Below are positions 8,660 through 17,547 of a stretch of DNA of 38,165 nucleotides, piece by piece. This stretch comes from an uncultured Aquimarina sp. (GTDB lineage Bacteria > Bacteroidota > Bacteroidia > Flavobacteriales > Flavobacteriaceae): the NCBI GenBank assembly GCA_947493495.1, contig CANLRN010000042.1, forward strand, positions 1-38,165. Reading direction: 5' to 3'. Under the pieces are notes generated by a model. It saw nothing but the letters and a program-made list of their open reading frames with translations. It was not told the origin of the DNA and did no database searches. The translations under genes and the position numbers were made by a program. Positions within the stretch are counted from its first letter, which is position 1; every line of letters begins with the position of its first letter.

Positions 8660-11600
8660 ATGATGAAGAAAATTATAATTTTATGTGTGTTATTAATTTC
8701 GATAACTACTTTAGCACAGCAAAAGGTAAGTTTTGCAATTAATTGGAAAGATGTAGAGATAAATACAGCCTCTTCTACATTCACTATTCCAGGTTTTAAT
8801 GAAGAAAATCTTGATTACAAAGATGATCAAGGTATTTTTTATACAAATACTTGGAAAGAACCAGAAACTATTAATTCTGCAACAGCTCGTATAGAGAATG
8901 TCGTTTATGAGAATATCCCTAAATCAGAATTAAAAAACCTAAATATAAATGCGATTCCTGTAGAAATTGAGTATACAGTTAGCTCTACAAGAGCAAGAAA
9001 TGTAACATCAGGTTTTGTCAGTATTACACCGATCATAAAAAAAGGGACTACTTTTAGAAAAATAATATCGTTTGATATTACTTATCAAAAAGGAAACACT
9101 ACGCGAGCATATCAAGCTAAGAAATTTCCAATCAGTAATTCTGTATTAGCATCAGGAGATTGGTATCGATTTTATGTTGATAAAACTGGAATTTTTAGAA
9201 TAACTCCTGCTTTTTTAAGTAGTTTAGGGATGGATCTGTCTTCTGTTGATCCTAATACTATAAAGATTTATGGTAATGGAGGAAAAATGTTACCACTGGT
9301 TAATCAAGAAAACACAGAATTTGATTTAAGAGAGAATACGATTCAATTAGTAGGGGGTGAAGATGGAAATTTTTCTGGAGATGATTTTATTTTATTTTAT
9401 GGAGAAGGTACAACAGGGTACAGTGAAGAAAATTTAACAAATTTGAATCTATTTGCTGATAAATCATATTATTATGTAACAGCAGGAGGAACTAACGGGA
9501 AGAGGATATCTAATTACACAGAACCTTCTGGAGCGGCGACAACGCAAATTAATTCTTTTACGGAGTATCAGTTTTATGAGGTAGATGAAGAAAATATAGC
9601 AAAAATAGGAAGACGTTGGTTTGGTGATAGGTTTGATGTGCAGAGCAATCGAACTTATACTTTTAACTTTCCTAATTTAATAACAACAGAACCGATAGAG
9701 CTAAGAGTATTAGGAGCTGCTGTTTCATCATCGCCATCAGTGATGAATATATTATTGAATGGAACACAAGTGGGGGCGCTTAATTTTTCGCAATTAGTAG
9801 GGGCTTCTCTTGGTTCTGAAAGAGAAACTGTAGAAGCTGTATCTGCTACTACTGATCAAATAAACATAGGATTGAGTTATAATAATAATGGAAATCCATC
9901 TGCTGTAGCGTATCTTGATTTTATTAGCCTAAAAGCGCAGAGAGCGCTTATCGGAACAAACTCGCAAATGAATTTTTATTACGAGGCCGCGGCTACATCA
10001 GTAGGGATCGGACAATATAATGTGTCGAATGCAAGTACTATATCTCAGATATGGGATGTAACTAACCCCGTTAATATATCGGCAATAACCAATGGAAACA
10101 GTTCTTCGCAAATTAGTTTTAAGGCTAATCTAGGAGAGACACGGCGATATATAACAGTAGTTCCTACAGATTTTTTTAATCCACTAAATGACCAAAACAC
10201 TCGAGTAGATAATCAAGATATTAAAGGAACGATTTTTTCTAATGAACAAGGTCAGTTTCAGGATATAGATTATGTGATAGTAGCCAAAAGAGAATTCCTT
10301 CCTGCTGCCAATAGATTAGCACAGCACCATAGAGATTTAAACGGATATAATGTAAAAGTTGTCCCACTAGATAAGATATACCAAGAATTCAGTAGCGGAA
10401 AACAAGATATTGTTGCTATTAGAAATTTAATAAAATATATATATGATAATGCTTCTGCTCCATCAGAGCGACTAAAATATGTGTGTTTATTTGGAGATGC
10501 ATCTATAGATTACAAAAATAGATTAGTAGCACAAAACTGTAAAGATTCTAATATCGTTCCAACTTTTGAGAGTTTGAATAGTTTTTCATTAGTTAGCTCT
10601 TTTGCTACAGATGACTTTTTTGGGTCTTTAGATCCGACAGAAGGAAGGATGGTAGCTAGTGATCAGTTAGATCTTGCAGTTGGTAGAATTTTGGCAGATA
10701 CTCCACAATTGGCAGATGCTATGGTTACTAAAACGATCAATTATGATGATGAAAAGTCCTTTGGTCGGTGGCGAAATTCAATACTACTCATAGCAGATGA
10801 TGTAGATGTCGATTGGGAAGAAACTATACAACGTAATCTAGATGAACTTGGAGATGATTTAAACCAAAGAAAACCTTTCGTTAACTTAACCAAAATATAT
10901 GCAGATGCTTTTCAGCAAGAGTCTTCTGCGTCAGGGAGCAGGTACCCTAGAGTAAATGAAGCCATTTCTAATGCCATTGAGGCTGGGGCGGTAGCAATAG
11001 ATTATTTTGGGCACGGAGGAGAAGATGGACTGGCAAAAGAGTTTATATTCAATAAATCGGATGCGACAGCATTAAAAAATGAATTCAAACTTCCAATTTT
11101 TATTACAGTTACCTGTGAATTCACAAAATTTGATAACCCCTGTAGAGATACAGCAGGAGAACTGATGTATTGGAACCCAGAGGGAGGAGCTGTAGGTTTA
11201 ATAAGTACAACTAGAGATGTAGTGGTAACTCTAGGGATTTCTGTAAATGATAGGTTGTCCGAGTTTTTATTTCCTGATGGATCCGATTATCCTTCAGTCG
11301 CTGAAGCTGTAAGAAGAATGAAAAATAGTTTTACTACCAATAATAGGAGAGTAGTCTTCTTTTTTGGAGATCCAGCAATGAAGATGGTAATCCCGAAGCC
11401 TAATATTCGACTAACAAGAATAAATGATGTTCCAGTAACACAAGAAGTAGCTGTTTTACAAGCATTGAGTAGAATTAAGATTACGGGAGAAGTTGTTAAT
11501 GAATCAGGCAATTTACTATCTGATTATAACGGTATAGTATTTACTACCATATATGATAAAGAAATTGCTAGAACAACTTTAGCAAATGATAACACAACAA

Positions 11601-12502
11601 GTAATAGTGGTGAGCTTATTAAGTTAGAGTATTCATCTCTTGGAGAAATTATTTTTAGAGGGAGAGCCTCTGTTACTAATGGAGTATTCGATTTTGAGTT
11701 TGTAGTGCCTAGAGATATTGGTATTCCGGTAGACAATGGAAGGATTAGTTTTTACTCGGCTAGAGAAGGTGTTTTAGAAAATCAATCAGGTGCAGATCAG
11801 ACGATTAGAGTAGGCGGGGTGAATGAAAATGCTCCTGAAGACAATACAGGACCAGAGATAGAATTATTTATGAACGATGAGAATTTTGTGTCTGGAGGGA
11901 GTACTAATAATGCTCCTATATTAATTGCCAAGCTTCAGGATGAAAATGGTATTAATACAGCTAGTGGTATTGGACACGATATTTCTGCAATATTAGATGG
12001 TGATGATTCGAATCCATTTATAATGAATGATTTTTATGAGACAGAAGTGGATGATTTTACAAAAGGAGTAGTAAACTTCAAATTTAGAGACCTTGAACCA
12101 GGTTTGCATACACTTACCTTCAAGGGGTGGGATGTATACAATAATTCTTCGACACAAGAAATACAATTTGTTGTAGAAGAATCTTCTGGATTTGTTATAA
12201 ATAATGTGCTTAATTATCCTAATCCTTTTGTAAGTCAAACAGAATTTTGGTTTGAGCATTCTGGTGCAGTTAGTGACTTGCTAGAGGTCCAAGTTCAGGT
12301 ATTCACTGTTTCTGGAAAAGTACTATGGACCACGAATCAATCTTTATCTGGTAAGACTAGTTATAGAGAGGAAATTCAATGGGGAGGGAGAGATGATTTT
12401 GGAAATAAAATAGGAAAAGGAGTATATGTATATAAGATTTCTGTAAAATCAACGTTAACAAATCAGCGAGTTGAAAAATTCGAAAAGCTTGTAAAGCTAT
12501 AA
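8660..12502 (+). CDS. porU: Type IX secretion system sortase PorU (C25 gingipain-like)
   Basis: PorU is the cell-surface transpeptidase that removes the C-terminal signal of T9SS cargo and links cargo to lipopolysaccharide or releases it. The protein starts with a signal peptide (KKIIILCVLLISITTLAQ). The C25 peptidase domain occupies roughly residues 500-900. Its catalytic His is in DYFGHGGEDG (His785) and its Cys in TVTCEFTKFDNP (Cys819), counting from the ATG at 8660. The C-terminus has the type IX sorting-domain pattern NYPNPF...GKGVYVYKI...KLVKL. The frame can be extended to a GTG at 8639, but tandem ATGs at 8660 and 8663 sit right before the signal peptide, so 8660 is preferred. porV follows after 49 bp with no terminator, and PorV is the known partner of PorU in the attachment complex. 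The length of about 1280 is normal for flavobacteria. Confidence 0.95.
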   Translation: MMKKIIILCVLLISITTLAQQKVSFAINWKDVEINTASSTFTIPGFNEENLDYKDDQGIFYTNTWKEPETINSATARIENVVYENIPKSELKNLNINAIPVEIEYTVSSTRARNVTSGFVSITPIIKKGTTFRKIISFDITYQKGNTTRAYQAKKFPISNSVLASGDWYRFYVDKTGIFRITPAFLSSLGMDLSSVDPNTIKIYGNGGKMLPLVNQENTEFDLRENTIQLVGGEDGNFSGDDFILFYGEGTTGYSEENLTNLNLFADKSYYYVTAGGTNGKRISNYTEPSGAATTQINSFTEYQFYEVDEENIAKIGRRWFGDRFDVQSNRTYTFNFPNLITTEPIELRVLGAAVSSSPSVMNILLNGTQVGALNFSQLVGASLGSERETVEAVSATTDQINIGLSYNNNGNPSAVAYLDFISLKAQRALIGTNSQMNFYYEAAATSVGIGQYNVSNASTISQIWDVTNPVNISAITNGNSSSQISFKANLGETRRYITVVPTDFFNPLNDQNTRVDNQDIKGTIFSNEQGQFQDIDYVIVAKREFLPAANRLAQHHRDLNGYNVKVVPLDKIYQEFSSGKQDIVAIRNLIKYIYDNASAPSERLKYVCLFGDASIDYKNRLVAQNCKDSNIVPTFESLNSFSLVSSFATDDFFGSLDPTEGRMVASDQLDLAVGRILADTPQLADAMVTKTINYDDEKSFGRWRNSILLIADDVDVDWEETIQRNLDELGDDLNQRKPFVNLTKIYADAFQQESSASGSRYPRVNEAISNAIEAGAVAIDYFGHGGEDGLAKEFIFNKSDATALKNEFKLPIFITVTCEFTKFDNPCRDTAGELMYWNPEGGAVGLISTTRDVVVTLGISVNDRLSEFLFPDGSDYPSVAEAVRRMKNSFTTNNRRVVFFFGDPAMKMVIPKPNIRLTRINDVPVTQEVAVLQALSRIKITGEVVNESGNLLSDYNGIVFTTIYDKEIARTTLANDNTTSNSGELIKLEYSSLGEIIFRGRASVTNGVFDFEFVVPRDIGIPVDNGRISFYSAREGVLENQSGADQTIRVGGVNENAPEDNTGPEIELFMNDENFVSGGSTNNAPILIAKLQDENGINTASGIGHDISAILDGDDSNPFIMNDFYETEVDDFTKGVVNFKFRDLEPGLHTLTFKGWDVYNNSSTQEIQFVVEESSGFVINNVLNYPNPFVSQTEFWFEHSGAVSDLLEVQVQVFTVSGKVLWTTNQSLSGKTSYREEIQWGGRDDFGNKIGKGVYVYKISVKSTLTNQRVEKFEKLVKL

Positions 12503-12551
12503 TTATTGAACTAAGAACTAAATAACTTATTATAAAAAATTAATTTTTAAC

Positions 12552-13733
12552 ATGAGAAAGATCATAATCATTGGACTTATTTTTTTAACATCGTCAAATT
12601 TTAAGGTTCAAGCACAAGAACAGAATAGAGCTATAACTACGGCAGTACCTTTTTTATTAATTGCTGCTGATGCAAGAGCTGCTGGATTAGGAGATCAAGG
12701 GGTGTCAACAACTCCTGATGCATTTTCGCAACAATGGAACCCTGCAAAATATGCTTTTGTAAAAAAACAGCAAGGAGTTGGAGTTAATTATACTCCATAT
12801 TTGAGTAGCTTAGTAAATGATATAGGCTTGGGAAACCTTACATATTACAACAGATTTAATGAAAGAAGTGCAGTAGCTGCAAGTTTTAAATATTTTAGCC
12901 TTGGAGAAATTGAATTTAGAGAAAATGCAAATGATCTTGGGTTGATCCAAAAACCAAATGAATTAACTATAGATGTTACATATGCGTTGCAATTAGCCCC
13001 TAATTTCTCTATGGGAGTTACAGGACGTTATTTGCGATCTGATCTAAAACTTGACCAGGTTTCTGAAGCTGAAGCAGCTAGTAGTTTTGGTGTAGATGTT
13101 TCTGCATATTATCAGAGTGAAGAGATTGCATACAATTCTTTTAATGGTAGATGGAGAGCTGGTTTGAATATTTCTAACATTGGACCTAAGATAAGGTATG
13201 ATGACGCTGGGCAAGAAGATTTTATTCCTACCACATTTAGAGTTGGTACAGGGTTTGATTTCTTGTTAGATGAATATAATAGAATAACACCAACGTTAGA
13301 GATTTCAAAATTATTAGTACCTACCCCTCCAGATCTTGATATCAATGGAGATGGTATAATCAATGGTGATGATGATAGTGCAGAGCAAGATAGAAGATTA
13401 TTGGATGTACAGAATACTAGTGCGTTCGGAGCAATATTCTCATCTTGGGGAGATGCGCCAGATGGATTTAGTGAAGAATTAAAAGAATTTACCTGGGCGT
13501 TGGGAGCAGAATATGTATATAAAGATGTATTCTCATTTAGAGGAGGATATTTTAACGAAGCTATAGAAAAAGGAGCACGTAAATTTGTTTCTCTAGGAGC
13601 AGGTTTTAAGTATACGATAGTAAATATTGATTTATCATATTTATTTTCTACATCATCTGTTAGTAGTCCATTAGAAGGGACATTGCGTTTTGGACTTTCT
13701 TTCAACTTCGGAGATGATTATTATGATAGATAA
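12552..13733 (+). CDS. porV: Type IX secretion outer-membrane protein PorV (LptO)
   Basis: PorV is an outer-membrane beta-barrel of the T9SS that collects cargo from the SprA/Sov translocon and passes it to PorU. The 393-residue protein begins with a signal peptide (to about QA at 20-21). The highly conserved start of the mature barrel follows: TAVPFLLIAADARAAGLGDQGV, then QQWNPAKYAF. The C-terminus ends in alternating aromatic beta-strands (GTLRFGLSFNFGDDYYDR), as expected for a barrel. An acidic segment at 263-274 (DINGDGIINGDD) matches the EF-hand/dockerin calcium loop pattern exactly and probably lies in a surface loop. It is co-directional with porU and probably in the same operon. A strong terminator follows 60 bp downstream. 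Confidence 0.94.
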   Translation: MRKIIIIGLIFLTSSNFKVQAQEQNRAITTAVPFLLIAADARAAGLGDQGVSTTPDAFSQQWNPAKYAFVKKQQGVGVNYTPYLSSLVNDIGLGNLTYYNRFNERSAVAASFKYFSLGEIEFRENANDLGLIQKPNELTIDVTYALQLAPNFSMGVTGRYLRSDLKLDQVSEAEAASSFGVDVSAYYQSEEIAYNSFNGRWRAGLNISNIGPKIRYDDAGQEDFIPTTFRVGTGFDFLLDEYNRITPTLEISKLLVPTPPDLDINGDGIINGDDDSAEQDRRLLDVQNTSAFGAIFSSWGDAPDGFSEELKEFTWALGAEYVYKDVFSFRGGYFNEAIEKGARKFVSLGAGFKYTIVNIDLSYLFSTSSVSSPLEGTLRFGLSFNFGDDYYDR

Positions 13734-13794
13734 AAAATGAAGATATAGAAGTATTTTGAGTCTATTTAACTTTAAATACTGTATAGAAAATGGA

Positions 13795-13834
13795 AAAAAG
13801 AGTATCGGATCTGTAGTTTGATACTCTTTTTTTT
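13795..13834 (+). terminator. Intrinsic terminator of porU-porV
   Basis: AAAAAGAGTATC (13795-13806) pairs with GATACTCTTTTT starting at 13820 across a 13-nt loop, followed by more T, eight in total. The A-rich 5' arm would also allow it to work on the other strand. Confidence 0.8.
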
Positions 13835-13921
13835 GTAATAAATTCAAGGAATATTGTAAGTTGAATTACAAATAGTATTATGAAGTGCTTTACACTACTT
13901 CTATATTAAATCATAAATTGT

Positions 13922-14404
13922 ATGAAAGAATTAAAGATCAAATCTACACTACAAGTATATGAATCTTTAGATAAATTGCCAGATGAGGTGCAAGAATTGA
14001 TGCATCAATCTTTTAAGATTAGAGATAAAGCCTATGCACCCTACTCAAGATTTTTAGTAGGGGCAGCGTTAGTATTAGAAAATGGAGAAGTCGTTTTAGG
14101 TAATAATCAAGAGAATGCTAGTTATCCCTCTGGATTATGTGCAGAACGTACAGCAATCTATTATGCAGGAGCTCATTTTCCAGACATACCTATTGTAAGA
14201 ATGGCATTATCAGCTAAATCATTAAAACATCAGTTGATCACGCCTACACCTCCTTGTGGTGCCTGTAGGCAAGCAATAGCAGAATATGAGCTAAAGCAAA
14301 ATAAGCCTATAGAAATTTTTTTTATGGGAGAGCTAGGAAAAGTGATTAGATCATATTCATTAGCCAATTTACTACCTCTTATTTTTGATAAATCGTATTT
14401 ATAA
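13922..14404 (+). CDS. cdd: Cytidine deaminase
   Basis: This zinc enzyme deaminates cytidine and deoxycytidine to uridine and deoxyuridine in pyrimidine salvage. The motif PSGLCAERTAIYYAG supplies zinc ligand Cys73 and catalytic Glu75, and TPPCGACRQAIAEY supplies zinc ligands Cys112 and Cys115. The substrate-binding region has AYAPYSRFLVGAALVLENG and NNQENASYP. At 160 residues it is the small tetrameric type with a slightly longer N-terminus. It sits between the porV terminator and pdhA on the same strand, separated from pdhA by 163 bp. A weak inverted repeat (TTTCGTA 14408-14414 with TACGAAA 14423-14429) follows the stop but lacks a good U-tract. Confidence 0.95.
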   Translation: MKELKIKSTLQVYESLDKLPDEVQELMHQSFKIRDKAYAPYSRFLVGAALVLENGEVVLGNNQENASYPSGLCAERTAIYYAGAHFPDIPIVRMALSAKSLKHQLITPTPPCGACRQAIAEYELKQNKPIEIFFMGELGKVIRSYSLANLLPLIFDKSYL

Positions 14405-14518
14405 CGTTTTCGTAAGTTTTTATACGAAATCTACTTTCTCCTTAGTAATGAATATATTATTTTTGTTTTTCGCTTAATTGATAGTTAAACAGAAAAATTC
14501 TGTAAGTATTAGGCAAGG

Positions 14519-14545
14519 TTGATGATTAAATTGACTTTATTTTTA
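14519..14545 (+). promoter_or_regulatory. Candidate pdhA promoter
   Basis: TTG at 14519-14521 and TATTTTTA at 14538-14545 are 16 bp apart, close to the TTG/TAnnTTTG pattern but with one off-consensus base and slightly short spacing. The pdhA ATG follows 22 bp after the box. Confidence 0.3.
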
Positions 14546-14567
14546 CATATCATTACATTTTTTTTAA

Positions 14568-15569
14568 ATGAAAAAAGTAACCAAAGAAGTATACCTTAAG
14601 TGGTATGAAGACATGCTTTTCTGGAGAAAGTTTGAAGATAAACTTGCTCAAGTATATATCCAGCAAAAAGTAAGAGGTTTTTTACATTTATATAATGGTC
14701 AAGAAGCTATATTAGCAGGGGCATTACATGCAATGGATCTTACAAAAGACAGGATGATTACAGCTTATCGAAATCATGTACAACCCATAGGTATGGGAGA
14801 AGATCCTAAACGAGTAATGGCCGAACTATTTGGTAAAGGTACAGGCACTTCTCAAGGCCTAGGAGGTTCAATGCATATTTTTTCTAAAGAACATCGTTTT
14901 TATGGAGGCCATGGGATTGTAGGAGGACAAATACCTCTTGGTGCTGGATTAGCATTTGCAGATAAATATCACAAAAGAGATGCAGTAACTTTAACTTTTA
15001 TGGGAGATGGTGCTACTAGACAAGGATCATTACATGAATCTTTCAATCTGGCTATGCTATGGAACCTCCCAGTAGTGTTTTGTGTAGAGAATAATGGATA
15101 TGCAATGGGTACTTCTGTAGAGCGAACTGCAAATCATACAGATATATATAAATTAGGATTGGGGTATGAGATGCCTTGCGGGCCTGTAGACGCCATGAAT
15201 CCAATCAAAGTAGCTGAAGCTATGGATGAGGCTATTACAAGAGCACGAAAAGGCGGAGGTCCCACATTTTTAGAATTAAAAACATATCGGTATAGAGGAC
15301 ACTCTATGAGTGATGCGCAAAAGTATCGTACCAAGGAAGAAGTCGCAGAATATCAAAAAATTGATCCGATTACTCAAGTTCTTGATATAATTAAAAATAA
15401 AAAATACGCAACTGATGATGAGATAGCTGCAATCGATAAATCTGTAAAAGATAGGGTAGCAGAATGTCAGAAGTTTGCAGAAGAATCAGCATTCCCAGAA
15501 AAGAATATTATGTATGATGTTGTTTATGAACAAGATAATTATCCATTTTTATCACACAAACCACAATAA
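14568..15569 (+). CDS. pdhA: Pyruvate dehydrogenase E1 component, alpha subunit
   Basis: The E1 alpha subunit of the pyruvate dehydrogenase complex decarboxylates pyruvate using thiamine diphosphate, working with an E1 beta subunit not encoded here. The TPP/Mg motif starts at FMGDGATRQGSLHESFNLA and ends at VVFCVENNGYAMGTS. The phosphorylation-loop region is present as KTYRYRGHSMSDAQKYR. GLGGSMHIFSKEHRFYGGHGIVG is also characteristic of E1 alpha. At 333 residues the length is normal. The E2 gene follows after only 3 bp, so the two are co-transcribed. In many Flavobacteriaceae pdhB lies elsewhere, so its absence here is not a loss. Confidence 0.95.
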   Translation: MKKVTKEVYLKWYEDMLFWRKFEDKLAQVYIQQKVRGFLHLYNGQEAILAGALHAMDLTKDRMITAYRNHVQPIGMGEDPKRVMAELFGKGTGTSQGLGGSMHIFSKEHRFYGGHGIVGGQIPLGAGLAFADKYHKRDAVTLTFMGDGATRQGSLHESFNLAMLWNLPVVFCVENNGYAMGTSVERTANHTDIYKLGLGYEMPCGPVDAMNPIKVAEAMDEAITRARKGGGPTFLELKTYRYRGHSMSDAQKYRTKEEVAEYQKIDPITQVLDIIKNKKYATDDEIAAIDKSVKDRVAECQKFAEESAFPEKNIMYDVVYEQDNYPFLSHKPQ

Positions 15570-15572
15570 GTT

Positions 15573-17183
15573 ATGGCTACAGTAATTAATATGCCGCGAT
15601 TGAGCGATACCATGGAAGAAGGAGTTGTTGCAAAATGGCTTGTTAAAAAAGGAGATAAGATCAGTGAAGGGGATATCCTTGCCGAAATCGAAACTGATAA
15701 GGCTACCATGGAGTTCGAGTCCTTCTATGATGGAGTACTATTATATGTGGGTATAGAAGAAGGTGAAACTGCTCCTGTAGATAAACTATTAGCCATTATT
15801 GGTGATGAAGGAGAAGATATTTCTGCGTTATTGAATGGAAATACTGCATCTCAGACAACACCTCCAAAAGAAGACAAAGTAGAAAAAGAACCTGCAATCA
15901 CTACCAAAACTTCAATACCCGAAGGAGTAGAAATGATCACAATGCCCCGACTTAGTGATACGATGGAAGAGGGTACAGTAGCTACTTGGCTTAAAAAAGT
16001 GGGAGATACTGTAGAAGAAGGTGATATTCTTGCCGAAATCGAAACTGATAAAGCTACCATGGAATTCGAATCCTTTTATAATGGGACTTTATTGCATATT
16101 GGTATAGAAGAAGGACAGACCGCTCCTGTAGATGCTTTATTAGCAATTATAGGCCCATCTGGAACAGATGTGTCTGGTCTTAAAAACGGTATACCTGCTT
16201 CTACTACGACTGTAGCTAAAGAAGCAACACCTGCCAAAGAAGAAAAAACAACTACAACTTCAGTTACTTCTACTACTAATAGTGCTACCAAGAATGGTAG
16301 AATATTTGCTTCTCCTCTGGCTAAAAAAATAGCAGTAGATAAAGGTATAGACCTATCTCTGGTGCAAGGAACTGGAGAGAATGGAAGGATTATAAAAAAA
16401 GATGTCGAATCCTTCACGCCTTCTGTCACAACTAGTAATCAAGCAGACAATACTAATGCGATAACTACTTCAGCTATCCAAACATTCACACCTGCAGGAG
16501 AAGAGAATTTCGAAGAAGTGAAAAATTCTCAGATGCGCAAAGCTATTGCCAGAAGTCTTTCTGCTTCAAAATTTACAGCACCACATTATTACCTAACCAT
16601 TGAGGTGGGTATGGATAATGCAATAGCATCTCGTAAGTTGATTAATGCATTGCCAGATACAAAAGTGTCTTTTAATGATATGATTGTAAAAGCATGTGCA
16701 ATGGCACTCAGAAAACATCCACGAGTTAATACTAGCTGGAAAGACGATGTAACTGTCTATAATAAACACATTAGTGTAGGGGTAGCCGTTGCGGTGCCAG
16801 ATGGATTAGTGGTACCAGTATTACCATTTACGGACCATATGAATATTATGGAGATTGATATAAAGGTGCGTGATCTGGCGACAAGAGCTAGAGATAAAAA
16901 ATTAACACCACAAGAGATGAGTGGTAGTACCTTTACAGTTTCTAATCTAGGAATGTTTGGGATACAAGAGTTTACTTCTATCATCAATCAACCTAATTCT
17001 TCGATCCTATCTGTAGGAGCTATTGTAGAAAAACCAATAGTAAAAGAGGGTCAAGTTGTTATAGGTAATACTATGAAATTAACATTAGCTTGTGATCATA
17101 GAACTGTAGATGGAGCAACAGGAGCACAATTTTTACAGACACTAAGACAATATTTGGAAAACCCTGTAACTATGTTAGCATAA
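15573..17183 (+). CDS. pdhC: Pyruvate dehydrogenase E2, dihydrolipoamide acetyltransferase, two lipoyl domains
   Basis: E2 is the core of the pyruvate dehydrogenase complex and transfers acetyl groups from lipoyl arms to CoA. There are two lipoyl domains (about 2-77 and 119-194), each with EIETDKATMEFESF; the lipoylated lysines are Lys43 and Lys160. A Thr/Ala/Lys-rich linker leads to the E3/E1-binding domain (about 243-280, FASPLAKKIAVDKGIDL and GTGENGRIIKKDVE). The catalytic domain follows, with active-site motif DHRTVDGATGAQFLQ near the C-terminus. The repeated lipoyl segments are nearly identical in DNA as well, including 23 identical bases around the lipoyl lysine. E1 alpha lies 3 bp upstream, and a terminator follows 29 bp after the stop. 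Confidence 0.95.
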   Translation: MATVINMPRLSDTMEEGVVAKWLVKKGDKISEGDILAEIETDKATMEFESFYDGVLLYVGIEEGETAPVDKLLAIIGDEGEDISALLNGNTASQTTPPKEDKVEKEPAITTKTSIPEGVEMITMPRLSDTMEEGTVATWLKKVGDTVEEGDILAEIETDKATMEFESFYNGTLLHIGIEEGQTAPVDALLAIIGPSGTDVSGLKNGIPASTTTVAKEATPAKEEKTTTTSVTSTTNSATKNGRIFASPLAKKIAVDKGIDLSLVQGTGENGRIIKKDVESFTPSVTTSNQADNTNAITTSAIQTFTPAGEENFEEVKNSQMRKAIARSLSASKFTAPHYYLTIEVGMDNAIASRKLINALPDTKVSFNDMIVKACAMALRKHPRVNTSWKDDVTVYNKHISVGVAVAVPDGLVVPVLPFTDHMNIMEIDIKVRDLATRARDKKLTPQEMSGSTFTVSNLGMFGIQEFTSIINQPNSSILSVGAIVEKPIVKEGQVVIGNTMKLTLACDHRTVDGATGAQFLQTLRQYLENPVTMLA

Positions 17184-17212
17184 TTACAGAAATGTAAAAA
17201 GTAAAATGACAT

Positions 17213-17247
17213 AAATCCCGCTTCTTTTTTTTTGAAGGGGGATTTTT
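17213..17247 (+). terminator. Intrinsic terminator of pdhA-pdhC
   Basis: AAATCCCgCTTC (17213-17224) pairs with GAAGgGGGATTT (17234-17245) with one internal G-G mismatch across a poly-T loop, followed by TT. Confidence 0.65.
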
Positions 17248-17259
17248 AGTTTATAAAGC

Positions 17260-17398
17260 TGTCCCGTCCTAAAATAGCGATACACTAAGTTTTAGTATAG
17301 TACCTCTATGGTGAAACTTTAAAATGTAGTGAAACGCTATATTTTGCAGTAGTTTCAGTACAGAATAGATTTTCCAATGCATAAATTGGGTTTAAATT
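17260..17398. repeat. Imperfect palindromic repeat, copy A of a dispersed family
   Basis: The segment folds back on itself around 17311. AAATAGCG (17273-17280) matches CGCTAT-TTT on the right arm, and AAGTTTTAGTATAG (17287-17300) matches CTATGGTGAAACTTT. The right arm continues with TATTTTGCAGTAGTTTCAGTAC, then ATAGATTTTCCAATGCATAAA. The same order of blocks is found at 32.65-32.82 kb and 37.99-38.11 kb. The minus-strand frame through it (17306-17533) is probably not a gene. It may be a non-coding mobile or REP-like element; no transposase is nearby. Confidence 0.6.
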
Positions 17399-17500
17399 AA
17401 CTAGTGATAAAAAGCAAATTTTAATTGGAGATTTTAAACCAGAATGATATAAAAAGTAGTACGGATACTTCATTGCGTATATCAGACATTTCTTTTTAAG

Positions 17501-17508
17501 TATCTTTG
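17501..17508 (+). promoter_or_regulatory. Candidate -7 box upstream of the M28 peptidase
   Basis: TATCTTTG is an exact TAnnTTTG box. A TTG at 17473-17475 is 25 bp upstream, too far for a standard -33, so only the -7 half is convincing. The longest open frame downstream begins at the TTG inside this box, which argues that the real start is further in, at ATG 17548. Confidence 0.4.
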
Positions 17509-17547
17509 GCAAAAAAAATAATGCATTACTCAAGAAAATATTGCAAC

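Noticed and set aside
13112..13705. 197-residue minus-strand frame opposite porV
   Set aside because: It is antisense to a clear beta-barrel gene; its Ser/Pro/Asn-rich text is typical of a shadow frame.
17306..17533. 75-residue minus-strand frame downstream of pdhC
   Set aside because: Its C-terminal half is the translation of palindromic repeat copy A and its N-terminal part covers the M28 promoter region.
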